A stretch of DNA of 64,000 bases, from the NCBI GenBank assembly GCA_021209875.1, contig JAGYVD010000006.1, forward strand, positions 2,728,001 to 2,792,000. The letters run 5' to 3'. Shown here piece by piece: positions 1 through 11,177 of this stretch (the stretch's first letter is position 1; every line of letters begins with the position of its first letter). Position numbers and translations under genes: made by a program. The notes below the pieces were generated by a model. The model saw only the letters and a program-made list of their open reading frames with translations. It was not told the origin of the DNA and did no database searches. Origin of the DNA: Rosellinia necatrix (taxonomy: Eukaryota > Ascomycota > Sordariomycetes > Xylariales > Xylariaceae).

Positions 1-3000
1 GCGACACTCATTCAATTCAAGGGTTATCCACAATGCGCTGTCAATCATGTTTACAGTGTAGGTAGGTACTTATCTACTGTCTACTGTATTACCTAACCTA
101 GATATGTTGTGGAATAGGATTAGCTTTATTCAATAACGGAACGGAGTCGCACCGCATGAAGGCAATGTAATCAATGCCCCTACCTACTTAGGTAGGGGGG
201 TAGGGGGGGATAAAAGAGTGGCAAATGTCTACAGTCACCATTGCTAACAATACCTCTCGCAATATCTCAGTCGGGAAAACCACTGGCCGACGAAAATGAG
301 GGGACCCTTCATGTCTCCCAGACCTCTGGCACATGCCTCATGCCTTCGCGAACAACCTGCAGCCCGTCAGGGAAACGAGTGGTCTGAAATCTCGACTTCC
401 ACCTTGGCCCCCTAGGGCGGCAGCATGTAATTACCGGACAGCACACTATAGGCGCAGCATGTTTATGAGACCCGATCGTACATCTGATTCTCATATAGAC
501 GTGGGGCTGACATTCTAGCAACACAGACCGACTCTATTGCCTTAGTCGGATCTAGACGTCGCTGGTCCATTCATTACCTTTCCCTCCGCTTGGGGTACAA
601 CTTTACCACCGCCATCTTCGAGCACTAAACCATGGCCTCATACCCTCGCCCTAGCGAACTCAGGCCTGGTGGGTGATATAAAGGATACGGAGATGAAATA
701 TGGCTCACTGGGTGCCGCAAGGCTGCGGTGAGGTATCCCGCGATGCCCTCATAGCATTCCGAGGGCTGTTGGGGTAGAGTATCCTCCCGTTGTTTATCTC
801 TATCTCCTTGGCAGCAGAGACCCAAATCACCCGGCCCGGTGCTCCCCTCCGTGACTATTTGCGTACAACGTTGACCAATACTTGGCTGCAAGTTATTCCG
901 CCTCTCACCCGATTCTGTCCAAACAGTTATCCCCAAAAAGAAATGCTACCATGATTGGCCGGGCCCAGATACAAATTAAGGCGGTAGTTGGGGCTTTGTG
1001 TTGGATATGCTATCGCTGACTTACTTCGGTATGTGAGTGAGGTTGGGCGTTTGCTACACACTAGTCAACCCGAAGGAAACAGGCATAGCCGTTACGTATA
1101 TTTTCTACACGATGTCGATGTCCCAATTAAGCACCATATACCTTCTACGCATATGCGAATGCTTGACCCCATCGTTACTCCGTAATAGTCGATCTACCCT
1201 CCTGTGCGCAGAGATAAATGCGTAATCGTCCGGTACCCGTCGAATGCCAAGTGCATATGAACGCATATAATTCGCGGAACGTGACACTCCACAAACGTGC
1301 CTGTGGCGGGATGGACTCGGCCGGGAAATGCTCCAACACGTTATGCCCGCGCAGTTAAATGAACGGCACGGTGTATGAATGCACATATGTAAGAGCTTGG
1401 ACCTCACTGCAACATAAAATCATGCTTGAAAACACCGATGATCCAATATCCAGTTACATAAGCGGCCTCCCCCTTTTCAATCACTGAAGCATTCGACCCA
1501 GCCATCATTCACAAACTACCGTCACAGACGCACCGTTGGCCATATACACCGATGGGCGTACAGTTCCATGGCGGGTGGAATGCCGGAGCGATGCGCCCGG
1601 ATTGAACAGTCACAGCATTTATATAGCCGGGTAGCTATTTGCACTCGGGTTATATTATGGTATGGCGCTAGATAGACAGGGTAAATAAACACGTTTTGCT
1701 CGGCTCGGGAACCGTTCGGGAACATCGCTCACCATGCCCCCGCGCCGAGCTGCAGCTGGTCGATGTCCCTTTCGCGCTGAAGCAAACCCAGTATCCATCC
1801 CCTTGACAGGCAAGCTTATTCGTTCGAGGGCATGGTTTCTTATCCGTGTTAAGTATGCCACCCGTTCGTTGTTCGTCGTCGCATGCTGACCTAACATGAT
1901 ATAATGACCAGCATCATATCTGGTTGCCTTTCTATGGTGTTGTGTAAGTATTTTGTCCACTCCAGAGTACCTTCACCAGTGGCTGGTCTGTAGAAAGCTT
2001 GCATGTCAGTCCGAACCTAGCAGGTCGTTTACCGTGGCCATTTCATCTGCCTCGCCTAAGAATGCCCACATATCCAGGCGGTCGCTCAACGGCTGTCGTT
2101 ACAGACAGCAAGGATAAAGGATGATCCATAAGCCAGAGGGAGAATCTTACCATGCCCCCGACGGGACCCAACTGTCAAGTGATGGGTTCCAGGCGAGTGG
2201 CGGGCAATTCCATCTGGGTCTCCCCGCCACCCCACACTTTCCGGGTGCCCGTTTTTCTCCAATGCGGAGACGAGAGATGGTTTTATGGGGTACAGATGGG
2301 ACAAACCAGCCAGTACCCAGGTGACATAGATGGAGCTAAACCGACATGTCTAACCGGGCACCAACCCCTCTTCACATGTTGTAGAAGCATCCAACACGGC
2401 CAACACTTCTCGCGCTGGTCGGATTGGAGCTGGGTGTTCTTATGCCCCGAAAGCTTTTCGGGTCGTCCTATATTGGTTTATCCTAGGATTGGTCTACCTA
2501 CCTTCTACCTACCTACCTACTAGGGATCTGCCTACCTACCTAGGTAGCTAAGGTATGGATGGTACGTATCGAAGCTGAAGCAGATGATGCATGGCCTCAC
2601 TACCAGCGTCATGCTTGTGCAGTACAGTACCTCCAACAATAAGGTTGGTGCGCACGCTCGGTACCTTCCAAGGCGCTTCCCTCCGTTGACTGGGTACCCA
2701 TGTTCCGGGCAGAGCTTGATTATTTGGTACAATTCTGCCCTAGGTAGGCAAAGAGAACAAATCCTGGCGCTCCCATTGGACGTCGGCTGCTGCTTTACCC
2801 CGGGTGTTTGCTGGTGTCGAGATGGTACCCGCGTGTGTGCGTGCGCACCACAGGGCACTTCCCCCAGGCTTCCAAGCCACCAGCGTTGCTTTTCCGGCCG
2901 TGGTTGTCGACCAACCTTGATTCGCCCATGGCTGATTTCCCCCATCTCCGCATTTCTCTCCTCACTCCGCTCTCCCAACCCCGAAATTCATTCAAACCCC

Positions 3001-3928
3001 ATCGTCTTGTATCCTCCTCAGTCCTGTTGTTCTTGTCGGCCTTCCTCCCTTGCACCAAGCGACGAGCAGCAGAACCGCACACTGTCCTAATTCTCCTCTC
3101 GGACCGTGCAGTTCTCGAGACGGCGTCTCCTCGCTGCACCCAGCTCCGCGCGCGTGCCCCTGCATTCAATCGTGCCTCTCTGCACGTTCAGAACGCGAGG
3201 CCAGTCGTGATCTGCATCGACTTGGGACTGACAAGTCGGAGAAGTGGCATATTACACCAATCTCCACACGTCTTTCATCCCTTCCATTACCTGTATCTGC
3301 TCTTCCGCGTTCGTGCCCACCAATAAATCGAGTGACCCATTCACACGTCCCCTTGCCGGATAATCATCGATCCTCATCTTTGTGCTACGCTCGGAACGTG
3401 TCCGCCCATCGCCGTCTCCCCGTCTCCAGAGCCTTGCTGTTGGCGTTGCCGTTGCTGTTGGTGTCGGGGGCTGTCAGATATTTCAAGCCTCGGCGCGCCT
3501 GTGTTCGGTTTCCAGCAGCCTCAAGTTAAAGCCCTTTCCGGCCATCGCCAAGGCCAGCATCTGTTGATCGCAAAGCGGCGATCTTGGCCTTGGGAAGTGG
3601 TGTGCAGTTGCTTTTTGATGCGGCGGGCAACGGCGATTTTGTGTCAGTTGCCGAACCAGCCCGCAGCGAACTAACACACATCCTCCTTCTCCTCCTTCTC
3701 CTCCCCGTCCCTCCACTACCACCACCCTCATGAATTCATCCATCAATCGTTCACCCCCGCAAGGCATTCCTCTTTCCGGCATAACCTCTTGGCCCTTGGT
3801 CGTCGACCTGACCCTTCCTGCCCCACTTCCGGGTGATGCGTGACTCCTCTCTGCATTACAGCCATAGTTGTATACTACAGGGTCTTCGTCCCCAGGGCCA
3901 ATATTAACCACCAGGAGTCTCTTCTCCA
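1..3928. other. Intergenic region and likely 5' leader of the transcription factor gene
   Basis: No reading frame here looks like a protein; open frames are short and low in coding character. Bases 175-210 and 2505-2550 hold CCTA/TAGG tetranucleotide tracts. From about 2930 to 3925 the + strand becomes rich in C and T, as is common in promoters and leaders of filamentous fungi, so this part probably serves the gene starting at 3929. No RNA gene or transposon was recognised. Confidence 0.6.
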
Positions 3929-6900
3929 ATGCAGTCCCGGCCGTCCATAGAGGGCACGGTTGTCCCCGGCACTATTGATGAGAGTGTTGAGGGGAAGCAA
4001 CAGAAACCCAAGACCCTACCATGCAAGTTTTGCGACAAACGCTTCAGGTAGGATGACCACAGTCTCGATCTCCAATTCACGTTCATAATATAGCTCACAC
4101 GGCATTCCCCTATTTAGGCGTGTGGAGCATGTCCAACGACACGAGAGAACTCATACTAAAGAAAAACCCTTTTCTTGCGGCTGGGCTCGATGCGGGAAGA
4201 CATTCGGTCGTAGGTTAGTATTCTTCACCTATGTGTTGTAATCCCCATCCCTCCTTGCCTCTCCCTCAGTTGACCCCGACTGGCCGACGCCACAGGACCC
4301 CCGTGCTCCGCACAACGTCCCCTTTCCCCTCCAGTCTTTTTATACGGAAATGGCTCTCAGCCCTCCCCCATCTCTTTAAGCTGCATCTCTCAACTCTAGC
4401 ATCCCTCGCTGTCAAGGGTGGTAATGCTTATATGGACATCAGAGATCTTTTAGTTCGCCACGAAAAGCTCGTTCACTTGAATGAAGGCTCCAGCAAAGAT
4501 GGAAACCGACCGAGGAAGCCATCCACAGCGGGCGCCGCCGCCCAGCCACCACTTCAGGGTGAGAACCACGTTGATACGGAGATGATGGGTATGCCGCGGC
4601 CTCATCCGCAGCATTATCATTCTGACTCTATATCATCTTCGATAACTGTGCCTGCTCTCCAACCAGACCCACGCATGTCGACTAGACAAGGTGCATGCAA
4701 TCTAGACCTATTATCAGATGCGGCCACCCAGATCGCCTCAGCCAACGAAGTGAATTCATTGCAACCTCTGATGTCAGAACTGCCTCAGTCGTCCAACCCC
4801 ATGCCGCGAATCAAGTCATATGATGATGGTATGCCGTATAGCGATCGCGGGCGTGAATCTGATGCTGGACCTATGTCAATCGGTCTCCCCGGCCAGACCG
4901 GTCCCTCTTCTGCTTTCGACGATTACAATCTGTTCATGGACGAGTTTGCAACATCCTCACATTTTCTTCCCCAAGCCTTTGAAGCTGACCAAAGCATTGG
5001 TTTATGGCCACGCGGTGCTTTATCAAAACCGTCGTCGCAGTTTCCATCCAGATTCCCTTCGCTCGCGCCTGATCCTCGCGAACCGACCGATGGTACCCAC
5101 CGGATGCACGATGAATCTACCAAGACGGCCCCAATGAGGGTATCTGCGATGGATCATACGGTTATAAAAAACAGGTTGGACGAGTTCTCTACCGTCCTTC
5201 CTAATGATTTTGTGTTCCCTTCACGCCATACCCTGACTCGATTTCTTGAAGGCTATGTCAGTGGTTTCCACGATCACCTTCCCATCTTACACCTCCCTAC
5301 GATCGCGCCAGCAGACATTGCACCGGAGTTATTATTAGCCATCCTCGCAGTCGGTGCTCAATATAGGTTCGAGAGTCACCGGTCGAATGCTCTGTGGTAC
5401 GCCGCCAAGGCTGTAGCGCGCGAGCAAATCCGCCGCCGCCGTAGCCACGAGGTCCACGGATTATTGCCAACAGCCGCAGCTTATAGCCCACACTCTACAA
5501 GACCATCTCCCAGTCACGGATTTAGGCATTCATTTAGCTCCATGCAGCAGGAGCGGCCAATGACTCAAGACACTCACCGAGAGCCCTAGTGAGTCTTACT
5601 TAGGAATTACTGACCTCCCATCTAGAAATTTATCTCTAACGTATCATTAGTTCACCAAATACCCCCCAGTCCCGTATGGAGACAATTCAGGCGCTTCTAT
5701 TACTTTTTGCCGTCGGGCTATGGGGTGCGAAGGCTATCCTCCACGAAGCCATGTCCTTACAAAGCCTCCTCGCTCTTTTAGTGCGGGAGGAAGGTTTTCT
5801 ATCCGAGTCAACACAGACGGCTGATTGGGAAGCTTGGATTCGCATAGAAGGCGGGAACCGTACCAAGCTTATTGCTTACTGTTTCTTCAACCTTTGCAGT
5901 ATCGCCTATAACATGCCTCCTTTATTATTCACTTCGGAACTTAACTTATATCTACCGCACTCTTCGAAACTATGGAGAGCTGAAACTGCATGGCAGTGGC
6001 AGGAGGCTCGCCATTCATTCCCAAGTATGGATATATTACTTCAAGATGCCTTCGCTCGGCTGTTCAGCCGCCCTCCTCAGGGTCCGCCGGCTTACATGTC
6101 TTCCCTCGGCAACTACGTTCTGATCCACGCATTATTACAACACATATTTCTACTCAAGCAGACATCATTCACCTCGGTGTCTTCTTTTGAGGCCCCTCGT
6201 GGATTACGACCCGACGATGTCGAGGAATGTTTACAGGCACTCCGCATTTGGCAGATGAGCTTCGAGCAGCACCAAGCGCGGGTCGCGGAAGTGAATCCGC
6301 AAGGTGCGACGGATTCTTTTCCTGGAGGGCCGGTTGCTTACAATTCAACAGCGTTGTGGAGATTGGCTTCTATCCGATTGTATACCGATCTAAGTCCTAG
6401 CAGGACTCTTGAAACTCGAGATGCTGGCCAGATAGCCCAAGCGTTTCATGATGCGCCGTACCTGGTCCGGAGCGCACGCTCAAACAGAGCTGTCCTGCAG
6501 GCAATCCATGCATTGTCTATGCTTGTCAAGCTGGGTGTCAACTATGTGGCAAGGAGAAAATCTTCGGAATGGAGCATGCAACACTCTCGTAAGTTACTAT
6601 ACACCGTGGCCAACACGAGAATTTGTATTGATCCTGTATTAGTATGTAATCTCGAGTGCGCTATCCTTCTCTCGAAATGGCTCCTTACCCTCGCGTCTAT
6701 TGGCCCCAGTGACGCCCCTCCGTCACCCGAGGAAAGAGGGCTACTCGAGATGCTGCGCCACATGCTAGATGAGACCGAATTTGCGGTGCCAATCGACCCG
6801 TCACTCTCCGGAGGCGGGCCTGGTCATCCATCGTCGAGCATGGATATGACCATAAACGACAGCAATAAGCTACGGCAATTAGCTGCCGCCGTGATTCGGC

Positions 6901-7046
6901 TTTGGGCTGAGACGTTCAAAGGATCACATATTTTCGATATTGTCAAAGTGATCGGCACCGGCTTAGAAGGCTACGCCGACCTGTTGGAGAAACCACGAGA
7001 CAGGACACCGTTAGGCAGGATCGGAGCCAATTCCAGGCTTGGTTGA
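3929..7046 (+). CDS. C2H2 zinc-finger transcription factor with fungal-specific TF domain
   Basis: Likely nuclear DNA-binding regulator. Exons 3929-4047, 4118-4213, 4443-5588 and 5651-7046 join in frame to 918 residues. Two C2H2 fingers sit at residues 32-52 (C32, C35, H48, H52) and 60-83 (C60, C65, H78, H83); the second is completed only when the 229-nt second intron is removed, which supports that splice. A Ser/Pro-rich linker follows, then from about residue 325 a fungal-specific transcription factor (PF04082-like) helical domain begins with NDFVFPSRHTLTRFLEGY and continues across the third intron. A further 54-nt GT-AG segment at 6589-6642 may be spliced out, giving 900 residues. The start is the first ATG upstream of finger 1 in an open frame. 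The target genes cannot be told from sequence; no close named homologue is claimed. Confidence 0.92.
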
Positions 7047-8529
7047 CGCGAAAAATACAACTACCGGGCCTGGCCGAGCACAATTTTTATTTGGTTAGCA
7101 CATCAGCGAGGTGTTGTGGTTGTGGCTAATTCATGTTAAATTCCATGATGCGATTTAGAACGTGGCTTACGGCTCTATTGATACTAGTTAGCATCAGATG
7201 AATGAATGGACCGATGCAAGGATGGATGGACATATTAAGCACCAACACAAGTGCCAACTTCCCTTCTCAGAGCTTCCAGTGACACTGTCCAATTCTATAT
7301 TGAATGCCTGAACACGATATTAAACCAGCGCATTCTTTGACCCTTTGGGAGGCTCGGCACTTTACAATCGGTGCCATGATGGTGGGGTTACCCTTCCTGC
7401 CTCCCTGTCCCGAGGTAGAGCATGTAGCATCACCGAGACACTCAAGCGGATGAGGCTCGCGACCACTTCTATCCACCCATATCCAGCACCGGTGCGTTTA
7501 CTTGAATGGGCCGGAAGAGAGTTGCACATGAGTGGACATATTTCATTCCGGGGTCATGATTATATTAATAGAACGTACCATGTGGTATCACACACACAGC
7601 TTGCCCGCGCGGCGCGTGCTGGGCACTAATTTATACCCCAACCCCAACCCCAACCTGGATTTAGCCTATATGCGCTCGAGAATCACCGGGCTCTCCAGGT
7701 GTCTAATCCTCATAGGGCAACACACTTCCTAGTGGGTGGTCAGCGGTGGGGGGGAGGAAAACGCATCAAGAAGCGTAGGGGGTAGAACATAAGTACCTAG
7801 GGGAACTGCAAGCACTCACACACACAATCATTACCTAATTACGACAAGCAGTGCCGCCAGGCCCCTTGGCGTGGTTCGTCCGATTCGCGTTATCCACCCT
7901 TGCCCTCTACACTAGCTACCCAAGTAAGTAACTACCTATCCTAAATACATATGTATGTCTGGCTAAAATGAACATATCTAAGCCTATTTCAGCATAGTAT
8001 AGTATTTTACGACCGCGTATTGGCCAGAACCAGCCCACAACTACCTCTACCGGTAAGCATAGGTACCTAGATAGCTTCGCGGCGCACGTATAATCGACGG
8101 CCTGGTTGGAATATTCAACGCAGCTAAGGTCGGACTGAATATTTTTTTTAAGTGTAATTATATTGAGTTAAGCTGGTAGATAACTAGTCCATAGGCAGTT
8201 GCTTTAATAAAAAAAAAATAAAAAAAATAAAAAAACCGCTATCCGCTTATAATATTGCAGGACGTGAAAGTAGTATGGAAGGTAAAAAGTCAACAGAACT
8301 GCTTCTCAAAAAGCAATGTTCAGTTCAACCTGTTGTTGCTTGGCTTGATCGAGCCGTTTTAGCCAAGTTATAGTTACAAGGTATAGCTACCATAAGGTTG
8401 CAAATTATGTAGACCACGTGACAGCGCGTGACGATTCTAGTGTATCATCCATCTCATCCGAGCTGTCCGAGCGCGTCGTGCGCAGTTTGCAACGTTCCCT
8501 TTCAGCACCAAACAGTCCAGAGCGCTGAA
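7047..8529. other. Intergenic region with A-rich tract
   Basis: Nothing coding was seen. It holds three CCCCAA units near 7638, scattered CCTA/TAGG tracts near 7790-8070, and an A-rich stretch at 8205-8235. A CACGTG hexamer lies near 8415, about 115 bases before the DUF2461 gene; its role is unknown. Confidence 0.55.
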
Positions 8530-9099
8530 ATGGCCCCGAAGAAGCGTAATTCAAGCGGAGCGGAAGCCCTTCAACCCGGGTCCCGTCGCCGGTCGACTCG
8601 CCTCCGCTCCACGGGGAAGAAGACCGCCTATTTCGAACATGGGGATGACGTAGACAGGAGTTCCAGTGAGGCAGAACCACCACCACGCAAGATGGCAAAG
8701 ACTGCTGTGAATGCGTCGCGCGCCAAGTCTAAACCGCGAATCGATGCCTCTAAGCACAGGCGCCAGTATGAGGGAGAAGAGAACGAGTACGGAAACACCG
8801 ATGCTGTGGACAACGAGGACGATGAGCCGGTGGCATCGCCACCGCCTCCCGCTAGCATCGCGAAGGGTGGGCGCGAACAGCCACCTAAAAACCGAGGCGC
8901 GCCGCCCCAGAAGGAGAAAGCAGGGGCAAAGATGCCGAGTAGCGCGAGTAAGCCCGGCACCGCGGCGAAAGAGCGTGGGCGCAGGCGTGAAAATACTAAA
9001 CAGAAGTCGCCGAGTGCCAGGCGCGGCCGGCATTCGGCCCGAGGAGGCGATGAATACAAAGATGAGGATGACGACGATGACAAGAGCGATGGCGATGAC

Positions 9100-9142
<43 letters not shown>

Positions 9143-10252
9143 GCAGCGACGGGCCAAGGGTCACTTTCGTGCCCCTCCCGCAGCTCCGCGATACAAATGG
9201 CGTTGACTACGAGGATACGAAGGTCCACCCCAATACCATGTTATTCCTAGGCGACCTCAAGGCGAACAACAAGCGGAGTTGGTTGAAAAGTACGTTCTGC
9301 ATTCCAGCCTTTCCTTAGGTGCTCAGCATACCGTCTCAAGCTCCCCATTTTTTGCCCACCGAATTCCTATTTTCTACGTGACCATGCACATCTTTACATT
9401 TAGCCCGAACGGTCCCCATGCGTCCCAGAAAATAAAAGGAGAGCAGCGAGCAATCATTTGACAGGTGGCCAAATATAGCACACGACCGAGAGTACCGCCG
9501 GTCACTGAAAGATTGGGAGTCCTTCGTCCAGACGCTGACGCAGAAGATCATCGAGTCTGACGAGACGATACCGGAACTACCGACCAAGGATGTCATATTC
9601 CGCATCTATCGCGACATCCGCTTCAGCAAGGACCAAACCCCGTATAAGGTGAGATAGCTCGTACCTTGGCTTCCCGAAAAACACGAATCCGCCATCTGGC
9701 GTGGTTTGGTATTGATACTAATACTAATACTGTGAGAGGTTTAGCCCCATTACTCTGCGGCATGGTGAGTCCGGCTTCCGACCTTGCCCCCTTCCCCTGA
9801 GTTAGTCCGCTCTATTTGAAATACCCGGGAAAAGCGCTGCGCCCGCCTCGTCGCCTTGTCCAAATGGGCGTAATCCGTCAATCTGCACACGCTGACCACA
9901 GCTACTTTCGTCTCGTGCCACCAGGTCACGCACAGGTCGCAAGGGTCCCTACGCATGTTACTACGTGCACCTGGAGCCGGGGAACTGCCTCGTCGGTGGC
10001 GGGCTCTGGCATCCTGAGGCGACGGCCCTGGCGAGACTACGCGCTAGCGTCGATGAGCGGCCCCACCGCATCCGCCGCGTGCTGACGGACCCGGAGTTCG
10101 TCAGGGTCTTCCTCCCGCGCTTCGTCGGCGCCAAGGAGAACAAGATTCTCAAGGCCTTCACCGACAAGAACCAAGAAAACGCGTTGAAGACCAAGCCCAA
10201 GGTTTGTCGACATCCCCTTACTCTCTCTACTTTCATCTTAGAAAGGGAAAGG

Positions 10253-10317
<65 letters not shown>

Positions 10318-10787
10318 AAGAGAGGAAGAGAGCCCTTCTTAGATAGGATTGAGCGAATACAGCTGACATAAGCTATGGCAGGGCTTTAATCCGGATCACC
10401 GTGACCTGCAACTCCTAAAGCTACGCAACTATACTATCGGCCGCCAGATACCCGACGAGGATATTCAGAGCGGGGATGTGCAGGAAACGATTATGGAAGT
10501 AATTCGGGCCATGGTGCCTTTTGTACGTGCGCCGCTATTCATTTACTCCATTTTGCTAAGACGGCTATGCATCTGTATGGCTAAATGCGCGCGGCAGATA
10601 AAAATGGAGAGGAGATGGGTTGCCCCAATTCGCTAACACATCCACACAGGTTACGTATCTAAATAGCACCGTCATGCCAGATCCGGGCGATGATAGCGAT
10701 TCGGATCCTGAGGAAAACGGAGACGAGCAGGAGGGGCAAGGGGAAGATGAGAACGAGGATGAGGACGAGGATGATGGAAAGGCTTGA
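8530..10787 (+). CDS. DUF2461 (TIGR02453) family protein with acidic linker and tail
   Basis: Function unknown in this family. Exons 8530-9289, 9479-9648, 9745-9764, 9925-10201, 10382-10522 and 10650-10787 join in frame to 501 residues. The first ~215 residues are charged and disordered: a basic, Lys/Arg-rich start that resembles a nuclear localisation region, then an Asp-rich stretch (about residues 174-208) coded by GAC/GAT repeats. The DUF2461 domain follows, recognisable from the segments HPNTMLFLGDL, WLKTHDREYRRS, FRIYRDIRFSKDQTPYK and the glycine-rich LEPGNCLVGGGLWHP. The C-terminus is again strongly acidic. Exon 3 is only 20 nt. At the start of exon 2 an earlier AG (9463-9464) would give an in-frame stop, so the second AG at 9477-9478 was chosen. 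The gene converges on the GH92 gene. Confidence 0.9.
9064..9150 (+). repeat. GAC/GAT trinucleotide repeat coding poly-aspartate
   Basis: A near-pure GAC/GAT run within exon 1 of the DUF2461 gene. It makes an acidic low-complexity linker and creates false long open frames (poly-Ser, poly-Val) on the other strand. Confidence 0.9.
10255..10324 (+). repeat. Compound (CA)n-(TA)n-(GA)n microsatellite in an intron
   Basis: About 16 CA units are followed directly by TA units and then GA units, all inside the 180-nt fourth intron (10202-10381) of the DUF2461 gene. Confidence 0.92.
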
Positions 10788-11177
10788 GATCTGCGGAGTA
10801 GCCCGCTATTGTATATGAATACCTGCGGAACTGCGAAGTCATCCTCGCGCCACTGAGCGCATTAGTTATATTTCACGTCGCTGCGAGACGACGTTGCCCT
10901 TCCAAGTTATATATATGTCAGGGTTAGACTCTTCCTCGCCGGAGCATCGCCAACACGGGTTTTCGCGCTATATCTTAACCGATCTAACATGATAAACGCA
11001 AAATAAAGAAAGCACCAGTACTATGGAATGGACATGTACTTACTTATATGGGCTTACTTTTGCCTAGCTTGTGTCATTAAAATTTTTATTCCAACAGGTA
11101 TTCCTTTAGCTTACGTAGAATATATATGTAACGCTCAAGATAAAATTAGAAGAAGGAAAAAAATCCCGGTAGTTAAG
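10788..11177. other. Convergent intergenic spacer
   Basis: This AT-rich spacer lies between the 3' ends of the DUF2461 and GH92 genes. An AATAAA hexamer near 11003 may be the poly(A) signal of the DUF2461 gene. Nothing else was seen. Confidence 0.5.

Noticed and set aside
2584..3529. Several plus-strand open frames of 120-170 codons upstream of the transcription factor
   Set aside because: They have Cys/Pro/Ser-rich random composition in three overlapping frames; the CT-rich sequence explains their openness.
7638..7658. CCCCAA repeats resembling ciliate telomere repeats
   Set aside because: There are only about three units, and filamentous fungal telomeres use TTAGGG; the region is flanked by ordinary genes.
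8551..9228. Long minus-strand open frames with poly-Ser or poly-Val
   Set aside because: They are shadows of the GAC repeat and GC-rich exon 1 of the DUF2461 gene on the plus strand.
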